A stretch of 64,000 nucleotides of DNA from the NCBI GenBank assembly GCA_965204405.1, contig CBDBEN010000005.1, positions 2,356,001 through 2,420,000 on the forward strand, in the 5' to 3' direction. Of this stretch, positions 1 to 8,704 are shown one piece after another. Within the stretch, counting starts at the first letter, position 1; each line of letters starts with the position of its first letter. The notes beneath the pieces were generated by a model. That model was not told the origin of the DNA. It ran no database searches and was given only the letters and a program-made list of their open reading frames with translations. The stretch is from JANQPX01 sp965204405. Lineage in GTDB: Bacteria; Pseudomonadota; Alphaproteobacteria; Geminicoccales; Geminicoccaceae. The translations under genes and the position numbers were made by a program.

Positions 1-2
1 CC

Positions 3-308
3 GGCTACTATCAGCGTGGCCTCACCATGGATGGCGGCCCGTTGTTCTCCAGGGCAGCCCGGCGTCTCGCGCAGCAACACAATACCCGCTTGTTCCTGAA
101 TACGCTCTATTACGATCCTCGCATCGATGCCACCCAATGGAATGGTGGTCGTCATGATGAGCTGGCGCGTATCGCGCCGGATAGCGTGTTCGGATTTTGG
201 ATCGCACATGGCGCTACGGTGCTGCAGACCGACGAGCCCGAATATCTCCTGAGCTGGCTCTGTCAGGCTGGCTTTAGGGAAGGCTCCTCCGGAAATGCCA
301 GTGCCTGA
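3..308 (+). CDS. Glycerophosphodiester phosphodiesterase-family protein, C-terminal part
   Basis: The reading frame is open from the window edge to a TGA at 306-308, so the gene starts upstream and only about 100 residues are visible. The ending, with a GFWIAHGATVLQTDEP-like segment followed by LLSWL, matches the last strand and helix of GDPD barrels, where a sentence such as 'ADGIQTDRP' closes the fold. GDPD enzymes split glycerophosphodiesters into glycerol 3-phosphate and an alcohol. The next gene starts 22 bases after this stop, so the two are probably cotranscribed. The catalytic N-terminal half is outside the window, so activity cannot be judged. Confidence 0.6.
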   Translation, partial: GYYQRGLTMDGGPLFSRAARRLAQQHNTRLFLNTLYYDPRIDATQWNGGRHDELARIAPDSVFGFWIAHGATVLQTDEPEYLLSWLCQAGFREGSSGNASA

Positions 309-330
309 TCATGGAGGCTCGGAGGCGCCG

Positions 331-1113
331 ATGTTGGCGGAGCGCCTGGAGGCCCTTCAGAGCGTGATCGAGGGGGCCGTCTCCTTGGCGCTTGACTACG
401 TTCATCAAAGATCGACTCTCAAGCTGGGGGTCAAAGGACCACGGGACTACGTGACCGACGCCGACCGCCATCTGGAGCAATGGATAACGAACGAGCTCAG
501 CAAAGCCTTTCCCCAAGACAATGTCGTCGGTGAGGAATTCGGCGGGCAGTTCGGAGAAGCTTTTTGGCTCGTCGATCCGATCGATGGGACGTCGAATTTT
601 CTTTCAGGCCTCCCGTTTTGGGGTATTTCGATCGCCTATGTAGAACGTGGCATGCCGGTTTTGGGCGCGATTGCACTGCCCGAACTTGACATGCAGGCGA
701 TCGCTGCCACTCACGGATGTCTGAAGTTTCAGGGACAAATAGCGGGTGTAAGCCTTCCGGCACCTCGTGTTTTCGCCGTCGGTCGCAATACTGTCTGGGA
801 TAAGCATGAACGTCAGGAAGCCGAAGGGCGTGCGGAGGCCCACGGGTACAATATCGTTTGCCTCGGCTCCAGCTCGGTATCGATGATCTATACGGCGATC
901 GGGCGCCTCGCAGGCTTCGCTGAAGCTCGGATCGGCTTTTGGGATTGCGCCGCCGGCACGGTCTTATGCCGAGCAGCCGGCATCCCGGTCTTGTTGAATC
1001 CCGGCTCCGAGGGCGCCAACGCTGCTGTTTGCTGCGCACCAAAGATCCTTCTTGACAACATGTCCAGCCGGATTTCGTCCCTCCGCGAGATCTCAGGCGT
1101 GCAAAATCCATAG
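331..1113 (+). CDS. Inositol monophosphatase-family phosphatase
   Basis: A 260-residue protein of normal length for the IMPase/FIG superfamily. The metal-binding signatures are visible: GEEFG (first Glu pair), then WLVDPIDGTSNF with the paired Asp residues, and a late GFWDCAAGTVLCRAAG segment that corresponds to the conserved W-D-x-A-A-G motif. Such enzymes remove phosphate from inositol phosphate or related small phosphate esters using Mg2+. The start at 331 is preferred because GGAGG lies at 321-325, five bases upstream; an upstream in-frame start at 295 would overlap the preceding gene. Position behind a GDPD-type gene suggests a joint role in phosphodiester/phosphomonoester use, which is inference. 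Confidence 0.85.
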   Translation: MLAERLEALQSVIEGAVSLALDYVHQRSTLKLGVKGPRDYVTDADRHLEQWITNELSKAFPQDNVVGEEFGGQFGEAFWLVDPIDGTSNFLSGLPFWGISIAYVERGMPVLGAIALPELDMQAIAATHGCLKFQGQIAGVSLPAPRVFAVGRNTVWDKHERQEAEGRAEAHGYNIVCLGSSSVSMIYTAIGRLAGFAEARIGFWDCAAGTVLCRAAGIPVLLNPGSEGANAAVCCAPKILLDNMSSRISSLREISGVQNP

Positions 1114-1203
1114 CCAACATCATCGCCAACTGCAGGATGTCTGATGTCGCCCCCGTCAGCTACCTGAACGATATGCTGAAAGTGCTTACGATCGTCCAAT
1201 GCA
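1113..1203 (+). pseudogene. Possible IS66 TnpC C-terminal relic
   Basis: Directly after the phosphatase stop, frame 1113 encodes ANIIANCRMSDVAPVSYL and a further short segment. This resembles the C-terminal helix of IS66 TnpC transposases (pattern xxIIATCKMNxVxPxxYL). Only about 30 residues are present with no start and no other IS66 piece nearby. A relic is the simplest reading, but chance similarity over so short a stretch cannot be excluded. Confidence 0.35.
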
Positions 1204-1212
1204 CGGAGAGAC

Positions 1213-2337
1213 CTAGTCCGTCAAATCACTGATCATATCAGCCGCGATTGCGAAACCATGAGTCATCCCCTGGCCGTTGGTCATGGTGATGGCAGTGGCG
1301 CCCTCGACCGGCGATACCTTTAGCATATCCGTTCCCGGTAGATGCGCATAATGGCCGAACCAACGCTCCGCGATGCGTGGGTCGGGTAGGGAGATCATCC
1401 CGTCCAGATCATCAAGGATCAGACGGTCGATGATCTCCGAGCGTTCTCCATTCGCATGCTCTCCGTAGGCATGAGAATCGCCGATGGTCACGCTGCCATC
1501 GGTTTCTTGGGCTGCGATAACATGAATGCCGTGGGTAACGTAGGCTGTTTTTTTCCGGGCCTGAAGCGCTACCAGATCCGGCAAGCTCGAACAGTCCGCA
1601 AACGACGCATACCGCGCCAGGCTCAGCCCCCCGAGCACAAACGGTGTCAACTTCCAATCCTCGCGTTGCGGTGTCGTGCGCATCATCTGCAACCGGCAAC
1701 GCGTTATGCCGGTCTCTTTGAATATCTCCGGGAACAGCGCATCGAACTCGTCGCCAGTGCAAAGCAAGGTGTGTTCCGCTTGGAATGGGCCCGCCGACGT
1801 GTTTATCTTCGGCGGATCGATCTCCGTCACGATGGCATCATAGTAGATTGAAACGCCATGCGCGCGCCGCAGCCATGCCGCAATGCGCCCCATCGCCTGG
1901 CGCTGATCGACCTTCCATGCATCGGCGCTCCAGACACCGCCCAACAACTGCTCGGTGCGCAAACCAGGCGCGTAGCCGGTGAGCTCTTCGGGAGTAAGGC
2001 GCTGTACCGAATGACCGGATGCGCTGGCTGCAAACTCTTCCAGCACTTGCATTTCCTCGGGTTCCCGAGCCAATAAGAGGCATCCCGATGGCGTCATTTT
2101 AATTCCGGCTTTTGCGCTGACATCCCGCCACCAGGCAAGGGCGCGCCTTGCGTCGTCAAGCTGTTTCCCAGCAGCCTGCGCGATGAGCGCGAGCATCCCG
2201 AAATTTTGAACCGACGCCCCGCGCGCTTCTGGTTCTCTTTCGAATACCGCAACGGACATTCCAGCGCGCGCCGCATGGACAGCATGGGCTAACCCTACGA
2301 TCCCGGCCCCGACAATCGCTAAATCGACCTTCTTCAT
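1213..2337 (-). CDS. FAD-dependent oxidoreductase, TIGR03364 (HpnW-like) family
   Basis: A 374-residue DAO/glycine-oxidase-fold flavoprotein. The N-terminus MKKVDLAIVGAGIVGLAHA is a classic GxGxxG dinucleotide-binding motif, followed by an acidic strand end (VFERE) and RGASVQNFGM, the segment typical of the TIGR03364 clade. The C-terminal part has a SPVEGATAITMTNGQGMTHG FAD-binding end. The start at 2337 is chosen over an upstream in-frame codon at 2517 because the fold begins exactly here and AAGGAGAG lies about 13 bases upstream. Members of this clade are often found with phosphonate or phosphoester catabolic genes. The neighbouring phosphatase and GDPD genes converge on it, so cotranscription is not possible; a functional link is inferred only. 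Confidence 0.8.
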   Translation of the reverse strand: MKKVDLAIVGAGIVGLAHAVHAARAGMSVAVFEREPEARGASVQNFGMLALIAQAAGKQLDDARRALAWWRDVSAKAGIKMTPSGCLLLAREPEEMQVLEEFAASASGHSVQRLTPEELTGYAPGLRTEQLLGGVWSADAWKVDQRQAMGRIAAWLRRAHGVSIYYDAIVTEIDPPKINTSAGPFQAEHTLLCTGDEFDALFPEIFKETGITRCRLQMMRTTPQREDWKLTPFVLGGLSLARYASFADCSSLPDLVALQARKKTAYVTHGIHVIAAQETDGSVTIGDSHAYGEHANGERSEIIDRLILDDLDGMISLPDPRIAERWFGHYAHLPGTDMLKVSPVEGATAITMTNGQGMTHGFAIAADMISDLTD

Positions 2338-2862
2338 TTCAGCGCGATTGCTCTCCTTATAACGTTGCTCGCGGAGACCGATATCCTCATTTTGCGTTCT
2401 TACCGTGAAGTTACGGCCACCCCAAGCGACTTTCCAGGCAATTCTTGTTGGGATGTTTTTTGCTGGCAGCGATGATCGGGTGAGTGAGGAAATCGAACGC
2501 CAAACATTTCTCCGCAACCGAAGCCGGTTACAATCCTATTGCACACACTACGACTCAGAGTGTTTCCGGCGATCTTTGACCCAAAAAAGCCGTTAGAGCC
2601 TGCTCTATAACTCGGGCACGGGGAGCAAACTCTAAATCTCCACGATCTCAAATTATGCGGAGGGGTTCACGTTAGTTGCTCCAAAGTGAAAAACCTCGAC
2701 ATGCTATGGTGGAAAAGGGCTAATTTCGAATAGTTTTGACGGTATAGGTGAGTAATTTCACGTTCGTTGTATTCTTCCATTCTTCCAGCCCGGCCATCAT
2801 AATTTTACGATACGCTCGCGGACGTAAGCATTGCCATATGACGGGCGGCATTCGATCCAAGA
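2338..2862. other. Gene-free stretch with divergent promoters expected
   Basis: About 525 bases lie between the divergent flavoprotein and outer-membrane-protein genes. The part from about 2600 is AT-richer than the genes (for example AAATTATGCGG and TAATTTCGAATAGTTTTGACGG). It should hold the two divergent promoters. I see no convincing gene, RNA or repeat here. Confidence 0.4.
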
Positions 2863-3942
2863 ATGGCTCGCAGCGATCGGGGGAAAGGCATCAATACCAG
2901 GGGAAACATTAAGGCGTTGCTGTTGGCAGCTCTAGTGTGGCCGCACGGGCTCGGCGCAGCCTCTCAAGATATATCGGAAAATATTCGTGAGAGTCTTGAA
3001 AATGAAGACGACAACCGAGCCGAATTCCTCCAGGCCTTCAGCCTGATAGGCGTCGTTCCAGGCGCGAACAGCTCGACCATCGCTGTTGAAAGCGACAATC
3101 CGGATGCTTCAGATTTTGAAGTCAAGTTGATCAAGATTCCAATATCGCGGGAACTCAAGCACGGGACGTTCTGCATTGCCGACGCGGATGGGCAGAGGAA
3201 TTCAGATAAAACAATCGTCTTGCATCGTCGGTCTCAATCTTCAGTTGATTTTTGCATGACGCCTTATGCTGAGCTATCACTGAGTTATCTACGAGGCGAG
3301 CAGAGTATTAATCTGCGAAATATCGCAACGAGTTTTACCAATGATATCAAAGCACTTTCGGTCTTCGGCGGATTAGGGATGAGTATCCCACTAGCCGACA
3401 ACGCTATCATTCGCCCGATTTTCCTTGCCGGCTATTCTCGCGTCGACAGCGATGCTGACTTCGAGGGGGAGCTGGCCGCAGAGCTTGAAATAGGGGCACA
3501 GGGAATTATCGACGATGCGAATATTGATTCTCTAATTGTCGGCGGCGGCATCGAAATGCAACTTCGTCATATCTTCAGCAATGAAGCCGATTTGGAAGGA
3601 CGCTTTCGCTACAATTACCTTGTCAGCAACGCCGTCAACGTCAGCAACGATTCCCTCGACAAGACAAATGATTTTGTTGAGGCTTCCGGCTATCTGGAAG
3701 CCAGTGCTCCCACGGGTCTGACGTTTTTGGATCGAGAGGTGCGCGCATTGGGCATTGGAGGAAGCAGCTTTCTCCAGCCTGAACCCACTTTCAACGCCGA
3801 AAAAACTGACTTTATTCATGAGCTTGGCGGAGGCCTGGAGCTTAGGGGCATTGGCTTTACCAGGAAGGTGCGATTGCGCGCAACGGCATTGTTTGGCGAA
3901 GACGTGCATGGATGGCGAGCAGGGATTTCTGTCAAATTTTGA
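2863..3942 (+). CDS. Orphan outer-membrane beta-barrel protein candidate
   Basis: A 359-residue protein of no family I recognise. Residues about 15-32 form a basic-then-hydrophobic signal peptide with a plausible cleavage after LGAAS. Residues 130-359 alternate polar and hydrophobic positions in strands (for example ALSVFGGLGMSI, IIRPIFLAGYSRV, EGRFRYNYLV) and the chain ends in ISVKF, with the terminal Phe typical of barrels recognised by the BAM machinery. The C-terminal half resembles an autotransporter-type barrel without an obvious passenger. No strong ribosome binding site is seen before ATG 2863. It stands alone between unrelated genes, so its role is unknown. Confidence 0.65.
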   Translation: MARSDRGKGINTRGNIKALLLAALVWPHGLGAASQDISENIRESLENEDDNRAEFLQAFSLIGVVPGANSSTIAVESDNPDASDFEVKLIKIPISRELKHGTFCIADADGQRNSDKTIVLHRRSQSSVDFCMTPYAELSLSYLRGEQSINLRNIATSFTNDIKALSVFGGLGMSIPLADNAIIRPIFLAGYSRVDSDADFEGELAAELEIGAQGIIDDANIDSLIVGGGIEMQLRHIFSNEADLEGRFRYNYLVSNAVNVSNDSLDKTNDFVEASGYLEASAPTGLTFLDREVRALGIGGSSFLQPEPTFNAEKTDFIHELGGGLELRGIGFTRKVRLRATALFGEDVHGWRAGISVKF

Positions 3943-4133
3943 GAGTCGTCTCTGATTTTCTGTGACAAGGTCTAAAAAGAGCTGACAAAGGTTTGCTGGC
4001 ACCTCTGCCACAAAGTGAGTGATGCAAGAATGCATCGACAAGAGATGCCCTCAAGCTTAAGTGACTGAATTTGGCGCGACATGGTGGGTTTGATCATCTC
4101 CACCTGCAAAGCCGATGCGGTTCAGTCCTGACC

Positions 4134-5045
4134 CTATCCTGCTGGTTGATCATTGGGTTGGTGTTTAGCAAACCAATCAGCCAAATGTTCGATCAAGGCC
4201 CGAATGCGAGCGGTGAGATGACGGTTGGGGGGATAAACGGCATAGAGCGTCGCGCCGTTGGCTTCTTGCTCCTCGAATAAGACTCGCAGGGCGTCACGTT
4301 CGAGGAAGGGTTCGGCGGTGTAAAAGGGGCATCTGCCGATACCCAAGCCTTCTGCCGCCATATAGGCAACTGCGCGTGGTGAGTTGGCTCGGAACGAGCC
4401 ATCGACCCGCACGGAAATCTCCTCACTGTCGATCTCGAACGTCCATGTCGAGGGGGCGGCTGAAGTCAGCTGCAGGAGGCAGTTGTGGTTTGCAAGCGCC
4501 TTTGGATGATCGGGCTTACCATGCTTGGCAAGATAGGAGGGCGAAGCGATGATCACGAGGCGCATATCCATGAGTTTTCGGGCGATCAAGCTCGAATCCT
4601 TGAGGGCACCGAAGCGCACCGCGAGGTCAATGCCTTCGTCGATAATGCCGACGTGATGATCCGATAGTTGCAGTTGGATGGAGACCTTGGGGTTGGCGCG
4701 CTGAAACGGCCCGAGGGCCTGGACCAGCTCGCGACTGCCAAAACCGGTCGGCGCCGTGATGCGGATCGAGCCTGCCAATTCCGATTGTCGTGCCTGAACG
4801 ACGTCTTCCAATTCGTCGAGTTGGTCGAGCAAGGGGACGCAGCGTTCCCGATAGGCTCGGCCGGTTTCAGTCAGGGTGACGCGTCTCGTGGTACGATTGA
4901 ACAGCTGAGCCCCAAGCCGTTCCTCCAATTGCCGGACATATTTGCTGGCAAGCTTGGTACTCATGCCGAGGCGTTTGGCGCCTTGGGTGAACGATTGCTG
5001 ATCCGCAACGGCGACGAAGGCGCGCATCCCTTCAAGGGTGTCCAT
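4134..5045 (-). CDS. LysR-family transcriptional regulator
   Basis: A 303-residue LysR regulator. The N-terminal winged helix-turn-helix is clear (MDTLEGMRAFVAVADQQSF, then AKRLGMSTKLASKYVRQLEE and TRRVTLTETG), followed by a periplasmic-binding-like effector domain. The sequence is of the CrgA/DsdC-like 'MD.L..M..FV' subgroup that often regulates neighbouring oxidoreductases. ATG at 5045 is preferred to the upstream in-frame TTG at 5060 because the domain starts there. The gene is divergent from the glutathione S-transferase gene across about 150 bases, so it most likely controls itself and the 5197-7969 pair in response to a small aromatic or electrophilic compound; the effector is unknown. 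Confidence 0.9.
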   Translation of the reverse strand: MDTLEGMRAFVAVADQQSFTQGAKRLGMSTKLASKYVRQLEERLGAQLFNRTTRRVTLTETGRAYRERCVPLLDQLDELEDVVQARQSELAGSIRITAPTGFGSRELVQALGPFQRANPKVSIQLQLSDHHVGIIDEGIDLAVRFGALKDSSLIARKLMDMRLVIIASPSYLAKHGKPDHPKALANHNCLLQLTSAAPSTWTFEIDSEEISVRVDGSFRANSPRAVAYMAAEGLGIGRCPFYTAEPFLERDALRVLFEEQEANGATLYAVYPPNRHLTARIRALIEHLADWFAKHQPNDQPAG

Positions 5046-5196
5046 GCGGTGCTGCCCCAATCCGGGTGATCATATTGTCGTCACTTCGTACATAATTATT
5101 CTCCGTTTGGGCAGATTATCGTTCCAATGGGGCTTTGTTAAGGTTCAATTCAGCTGTCGAACAGAGTCACAGCCGATCATTCAGAGGAAACTTCCC

Positions 5197-5817
5197 ATGT
5201 CCAACACCATACGCATTCACAGCTTTCCGCTTTCAGGACACGCGCACCGTGTGCGGCTTTTTGCAAGCCTCGCAGGCATTGCTCACGAGGTGGTCGACGT
5301 CGATCTCGCGAATGGTGCCCACAAACAGCAGCCTTTTTTGACTTTGAACCCGGCCGGCCAAGTGCCGGTAGTCGAAGATGGGGACGACGTGATCAGCGAT
5401 TCGAACGCCATCTTGGTCTATCTTGCCCGAAAATATGCCCCCTCCTACATCCCGGCCTGCCCCAAAGGTGAAGCTGAGGTCCAAAAATTCCTGACGCTTG
5501 CTGCGGGCGAGCTGGCCTTCGGCCCCGCAGCTGCCCGACTAATCAACGTCTTCAAAGCACCTCTTGATGCCGACTTCTGCAAGGCAACCGCCGCCAAAGT
5601 GCTCAGCAAGCTGGAAGCGCATATGGAAGGCCGTGATTTCCTGGTCGGGGACAGGCCGACCATTGCCGACGTCGCCATCTACAGCTATACGGCACACGCG
5701 CCGGAAGGTGATGTCGCCCTAGAACCCTATCCCAATGTGCGCCGGCTCCTGACCAACATCGAAGGACTGGATGGCTTCGTGCCGATGCCGGCAACGAAGG
5801 TAGGGCTTGCCGCATAA
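5197..5817 (+). CDS. Glutathione S-transferase family protein
   Basis: A 206-residue protein with a thioredoxin-like N-terminal domain (IRIHSFPLSGHAHRVRLF with Ser as the likely thiol-activating residue, then LNPAGQVPVVEDGD with the cis-Pro, and SDSNAILVYLA binding the glutathione gamma-glutamyl end) and an all-helical C-terminal domain carrying GDRPTIADVAIYSY, the N-capping box. ATG 5197 follows AGAGGAAA with suitable spacing. It lies 70 bases before the fused oxidoreductase gene, and both are divergent from the LysR gene, suggesting one detoxification operon. Substrate is unknown. Confidence 0.93.
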   Translation: MSNTIRIHSFPLSGHAHRVRLFASLAGIAHEVVDVDLANGAHKQQPFLTLNPAGQVPVVEDGDDVISDSNAILVYLARKYAPSYIPACPKGEAEVQKFLTLAAGELAFGPAAARLINVFKAPLDADFCKATAAKVLSKLEAHMEGRDFLVGDRPTIADVAIYSYTAHAPEGDVALEPYPNVRRLLTNIEGLDGFVPMPATKVGLAA

Positions 5818-5887
5818 GCCCGATATCCCCGGGGGCATTATGGTCCCCGGATCTCACAACATTCTCCGAACACCGGCGAGGTCCGCG

Positions 5888-7969
5888 ATGCCGACGACAA
5901 TTGCTCCTCCCTTGGATACCTCCCCCTTTCATGAGGGAGAACAGGCCTTGCAGACCCTGAGCGGCAAACGTGAAGAGGCGGAGGGGATGGGGCGGAAGAT
6001 GATCCGGCCTTTCCTGCCGGACCAGCATCGAGATTTTTTTGCCCAGCTTCCGTTTTTGGTCATTGGCGCTGTCGATGACGAAGGCTGGCCTTGGGCAAGC
6101 CTCTTGTCTGGCCGCCCCGGCTTTATGCAGTCACCCGATGCGCGCACGCTGCAGATTGCATCGCTTGGCGCGCATGGTGATCCCGTCCGCGATGCGATCA
6201 AGTCAGGAGCAGCTCTCGGTCTCCTCGGGATCGAGATGCATTCGCGCCGCCGCAACCGGCTGAATGGACGTGTCACCTCGCGAAGCAACGATGGGTTTTC
6301 ACTTGCGGTCGATCAGTCCTTCGGCAACTGCCCGCAATATATTCGGCACCGGTCCGTTGACTTCTTGCGCGAGCCAAGCCGAGCAGGCAGCGGCGGCGAG
6401 CGTATCGCCTTTAAAGCGTTCGATGACCAAGCCAAGGCATTGATCGGCGATGCGGATGTCTTGTTCGTGTCGAGTTTCATCCAGGCAAAGGACAACCCGG
6501 TGGTCGAAGGCGTCGATGTCTCGCACCGTGGCGGACGAGCTGGTTTCGTCAAGCTCGAGGTTGATGACACCCTAACCATTCCCGATTTTCCCGGTAACAA
6601 CGCCTTCAACACGCTTGGCAATTTTTTTATCAATCCTAAAGCTGGACTTGTCTTTCCGGACTTCGAGACGGGTGATCTCCTGATGCTTACCGGCAAGGTC
6701 GAATTGCTCGATGAGGATCATGAGGATGTCCTGTCCTTCAAAGGCGCAGAGCGTGGATGGCGGTTCATCCTCGATCACGGATTTTGGCTGAAAGACGCCT
6801 TGCCGTTCCGATCGAGCCTTGGAGGCATCTCGCCCAACAGCCTGCTGACCGATAGCTGGGCGGATGCCGATGCGAGAAAGGCCATCGAAGCCAAACGTCA
6901 AACCTGGCGTGAATTCCGAGTTGCCCGTGTCGAGGATGAAAGTTCGATCATTCGCTCGATCTATTTGCAGCCGGTCGACGGCGACGTCCTGCTGCCGTTC
7001 GAGGCGGGGCAGTTTTTGACGATCCGTATCACACCGCCCGGCGACGAAAAGCCGGCTATCCGCACCTACACGGCCTCCTCGGCACCGGCCGATCCATATT
7101 ATCGGATTTCAGTCAAACGCGAGGATGAGGGCATGGTCTCCCGTCATCTTCATGACCGTCTCAACATTGGCGACTGCATCGAGGTCAAAGCCCCTTCAGG
7201 CGACTTCTTTATCGATGCCGCGGAAAAACGTCCTGCCGTGCTGCTGGCGGGTGGTGTCGGCATCACGCCGATGATCTCGATGGCAAGACATATCGTCGTT
7301 GAAGGGCTGCGCAAGCGCCATCTGCGGCCGCTGACCATTTTCCATGCCGCCCAGACCACGAAACAGCGCGCCTTCTATCAAGCCTTTCGTGAGCTCGAGC
7401 AAGGAAGTGACGGTGCGATCCGTTACTACTCGATGATCGACCAGCCGACGGCCAATGAGAAGTCTGGGGTGGACTTCAACGGCACCGGCTATATCAATGC
7501 CGGCATTCTGAGGCAGACCTTACCGCTCGATGACTACGACTTCTTCCTCTGCGGTCCTCCGCCCTTCATGCAGGCACTTTACGACACACTGCGCAGTCTT
7601 GGCGTGCGTGACACTAGGATCTTTGCCGAAGCCTTCGGACCTGCGTCGCTAAGGCGCCTTCCCGATGAAAAGTCTCTGCCTTTTGAGCCTGAAGAAGAGT
7701 CTGATAAGGCGGTCGTCAGTTTCACAAGATCTGGATATGAGCAGGTTTGGAATAAAGGCGACGCGACACTTTTGGAACTTGCGGAAGCCAAGGGCCTCAC
7801 CCCCGACTTTGGCTGCCGAAAAGGTTCCTGCGGCATGTGCTTGACCAAGCTCAAATCGGGCTCGATTGCCTATCGCACCAGGCCAAGCGCCGATCATGCA
7901 CCGGATGAGATCTTGATTTGCTGCGCCGTGCCGGCCAAGGGATCCGAGAAGGTCGAGCTTGATCTCTGA
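5888..7969 (+). CDS. Fused PNPOx-like / ferredoxin reductase / 2Fe-2S oxidoreductase
   Basis: A 693-residue cytoplasmic protein with three modules. Residues about 35-300 are a pyridoxamine-5-phosphate-oxidase-like split barrel (FLVIGAVDDEGWPWASLLSG). Residues about 340-590 are a ferredoxin:NADP reductase unit with the FAD motif RTYTASSAP, the GGVGITPM phosphate loop and the CGPPPFM NAD-binding end. The last 95 residues are a plant-type ferredoxin with CRKGSCGMC and a distal CC pair for the 2Fe-2S cluster. Electrons should flow from NAD(P)H through FAD to 2Fe-2S. ATG 5888 is chosen because the conserved start MPTTIAPPLD follows GGCGAGG. Partner or substrate is not evident; the GST and LysR neighbours suggest xenobiotic or oxidative-stress response. 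Confidence 0.88.
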   Translation: MPTTIAPPLDTSPFHEGEQALQTLSGKREEAEGMGRKMIRPFLPDQHRDFFAQLPFLVIGAVDDEGWPWASLLSGRPGFMQSPDARTLQIASLGAHGDPVRDAIKSGAALGLLGIEMHSRRRNRLNGRVTSRSNDGFSLAVDQSFGNCPQYIRHRSVDFLREPSRAGSGGERIAFKAFDDQAKALIGDADVLFVSSFIQAKDNPVVEGVDVSHRGGRAGFVKLEVDDTLTIPDFPGNNAFNTLGNFFINPKAGLVFPDFETGDLLMLTGKVELLDEDHEDVLSFKGAERGWRFILDHGFWLKDALPFRSSLGGISPNSLLTDSWADADARKAIEAKRQTWREFRVARVEDESSIIRSIYLQPVDGDVLLPFEAGQFLTIRITPPGDEKPAIRTYTASSAPADPYYRISVKREDEGMVSRHLHDRLNIGDCIEVKAPSGDFFIDAAEKRPAVLLAGGVGITPMISMARHIVVEGLRKRHLRPLTIFHAAQTTKQRAFYQAFRELEQGSDGAIRYYSMIDQPTANEKSGVDFNGTGYINAGILRQTLPLDDYDFFLCGPPPFMQALYDTLRSLGVRDTRIFAEAFGPASLRRLPDEKSLPFEPEEESDKAVVSFTRSGYEQVWNKGDATLLELAEAKGLTPDFGCRKGSCGMCLTKLKSGSIAYRTRPSADHAPDEILICCAVPAKGSEKVELDL

Positions 7970-8169
7970 TTGTAGGCATAGAGGAAATGGTATCATGGAA
8001 ACACGACCACCCGATCCATCCTCCATTGAGGAAATTGCTCGCTAGCGCCTTTCCGGAACAAGTCGATCCAGCCCTCTCCCCCGCCCAACCACCCGATAGG
8101 ATCGGTACGTTGGGGTGGTCGGGCGAGGGAGAGGGCTGGCGCCGCATAAACCTCAACCGGAAACGCCCT

Positions 8170-8310
8170 ATGCTCCACGACATACGTTACATCCTCGCAC
8201 AAACGCTGACGGACGCGGCCGGTGGTGCGGCGCTTGTGCAGGACGCGTTGCATCATTCGGGCATCACGACTACAAAATGCTACGCACACCGACGGCGCTC
8301 GCTCATGTGA
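8170..8310 (+). pseudogene. Tyrosine recombinase C-terminal fragment
   Basis: About 46 residues match the end of phage-type integrases: LHDIRYILAQTL corresponds to the H-x-L-R box and VQDALHHSGITTTKCYAH corresponds to LGHxSIxTTxxYxH with the catalytic Tyr. No upstream integrase body is present in any frame. It lies about 80 bases before tRNA-Leu, a usual integration target, so it is probably the scar of a former integrative element. Confidence 0.55.
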
Positions 8311-8388
8311 GAAGCTGCCGATAGAGCGCAAAAGGGCCGATTTGATGGCCTTTAGGTTCGGTTGCGTGAATATACAGCTAGTCATCGA

Positions 8389-8474
8389 GGCCCCTTGGCG
8401 GAACTGGTAGACGCTGCAGACTTAAAATCTGTTTTCCGATGGAAGTCCGGGTTCGAGTCCCGGAGGGGCCACCA
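8389..8474 (+). tRNA. tRNA-Leu (anticodon UAA)
   Basis: A complete class II tRNA. The 7-base acceptor stem GGCCCCT pairs with AGGGGCC, the D arm contains TGGTAGACGC, the anticodon stem-loop is CAGA-CTTAAAA-TCTG giving anticodon TAA, the variable arm is long, and the T arm is CCGGGTTCGAGTCCCGG. The discriminator A and an encoded CCA end the gene at 8474. Its 3' end is a typical integrase target, in keeping with the island-like DNA that follows. Confidence 0.96.
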
Positions 8475-8586
8475 CAATACAATCAATGACTTAGAGGAAA
8501 TTTCACTAGATCTCGAAAAATGCCGAAAATCATCGGGCTACCAATGGGCTACCACACGAACCGATCTCAAGCCCTTGGAACGCGAA

Positions 8587-8679
8587 TCAGCTGCAATAAT
8601 GCCCCACGGCGGCGAATCCGATGAGCACGCCGATGGTGACGTAGAGAAAGGCAAGCGCTGCGAGCGTCCAGAAATTCAT
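8587..8679 (-). CDS. 30-residue single-pass membrane peptide
   Basis: A short frame encodes MNFWTLAALAFLYVTIGVLI followed by GFAAVGHYCS. Residues 4-26 form one hydrophobic helix, so the product would be an inner-membrane peptide. There is only a weak purine-rich site before the ATG. A rho-independent terminator on the same strand ends about 25 bases upstream of the start. Expression is not proven; the well-formed transmembrane segment is the main support. Confidence 0.45.
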   Translation of the reverse strand: MNFWTLAALAFLYVTIGVLIGFAAVGHYCS

Positions 8680-8704
8680 GATCGGTTTGCCTGGCACTAC
8701 AAAC

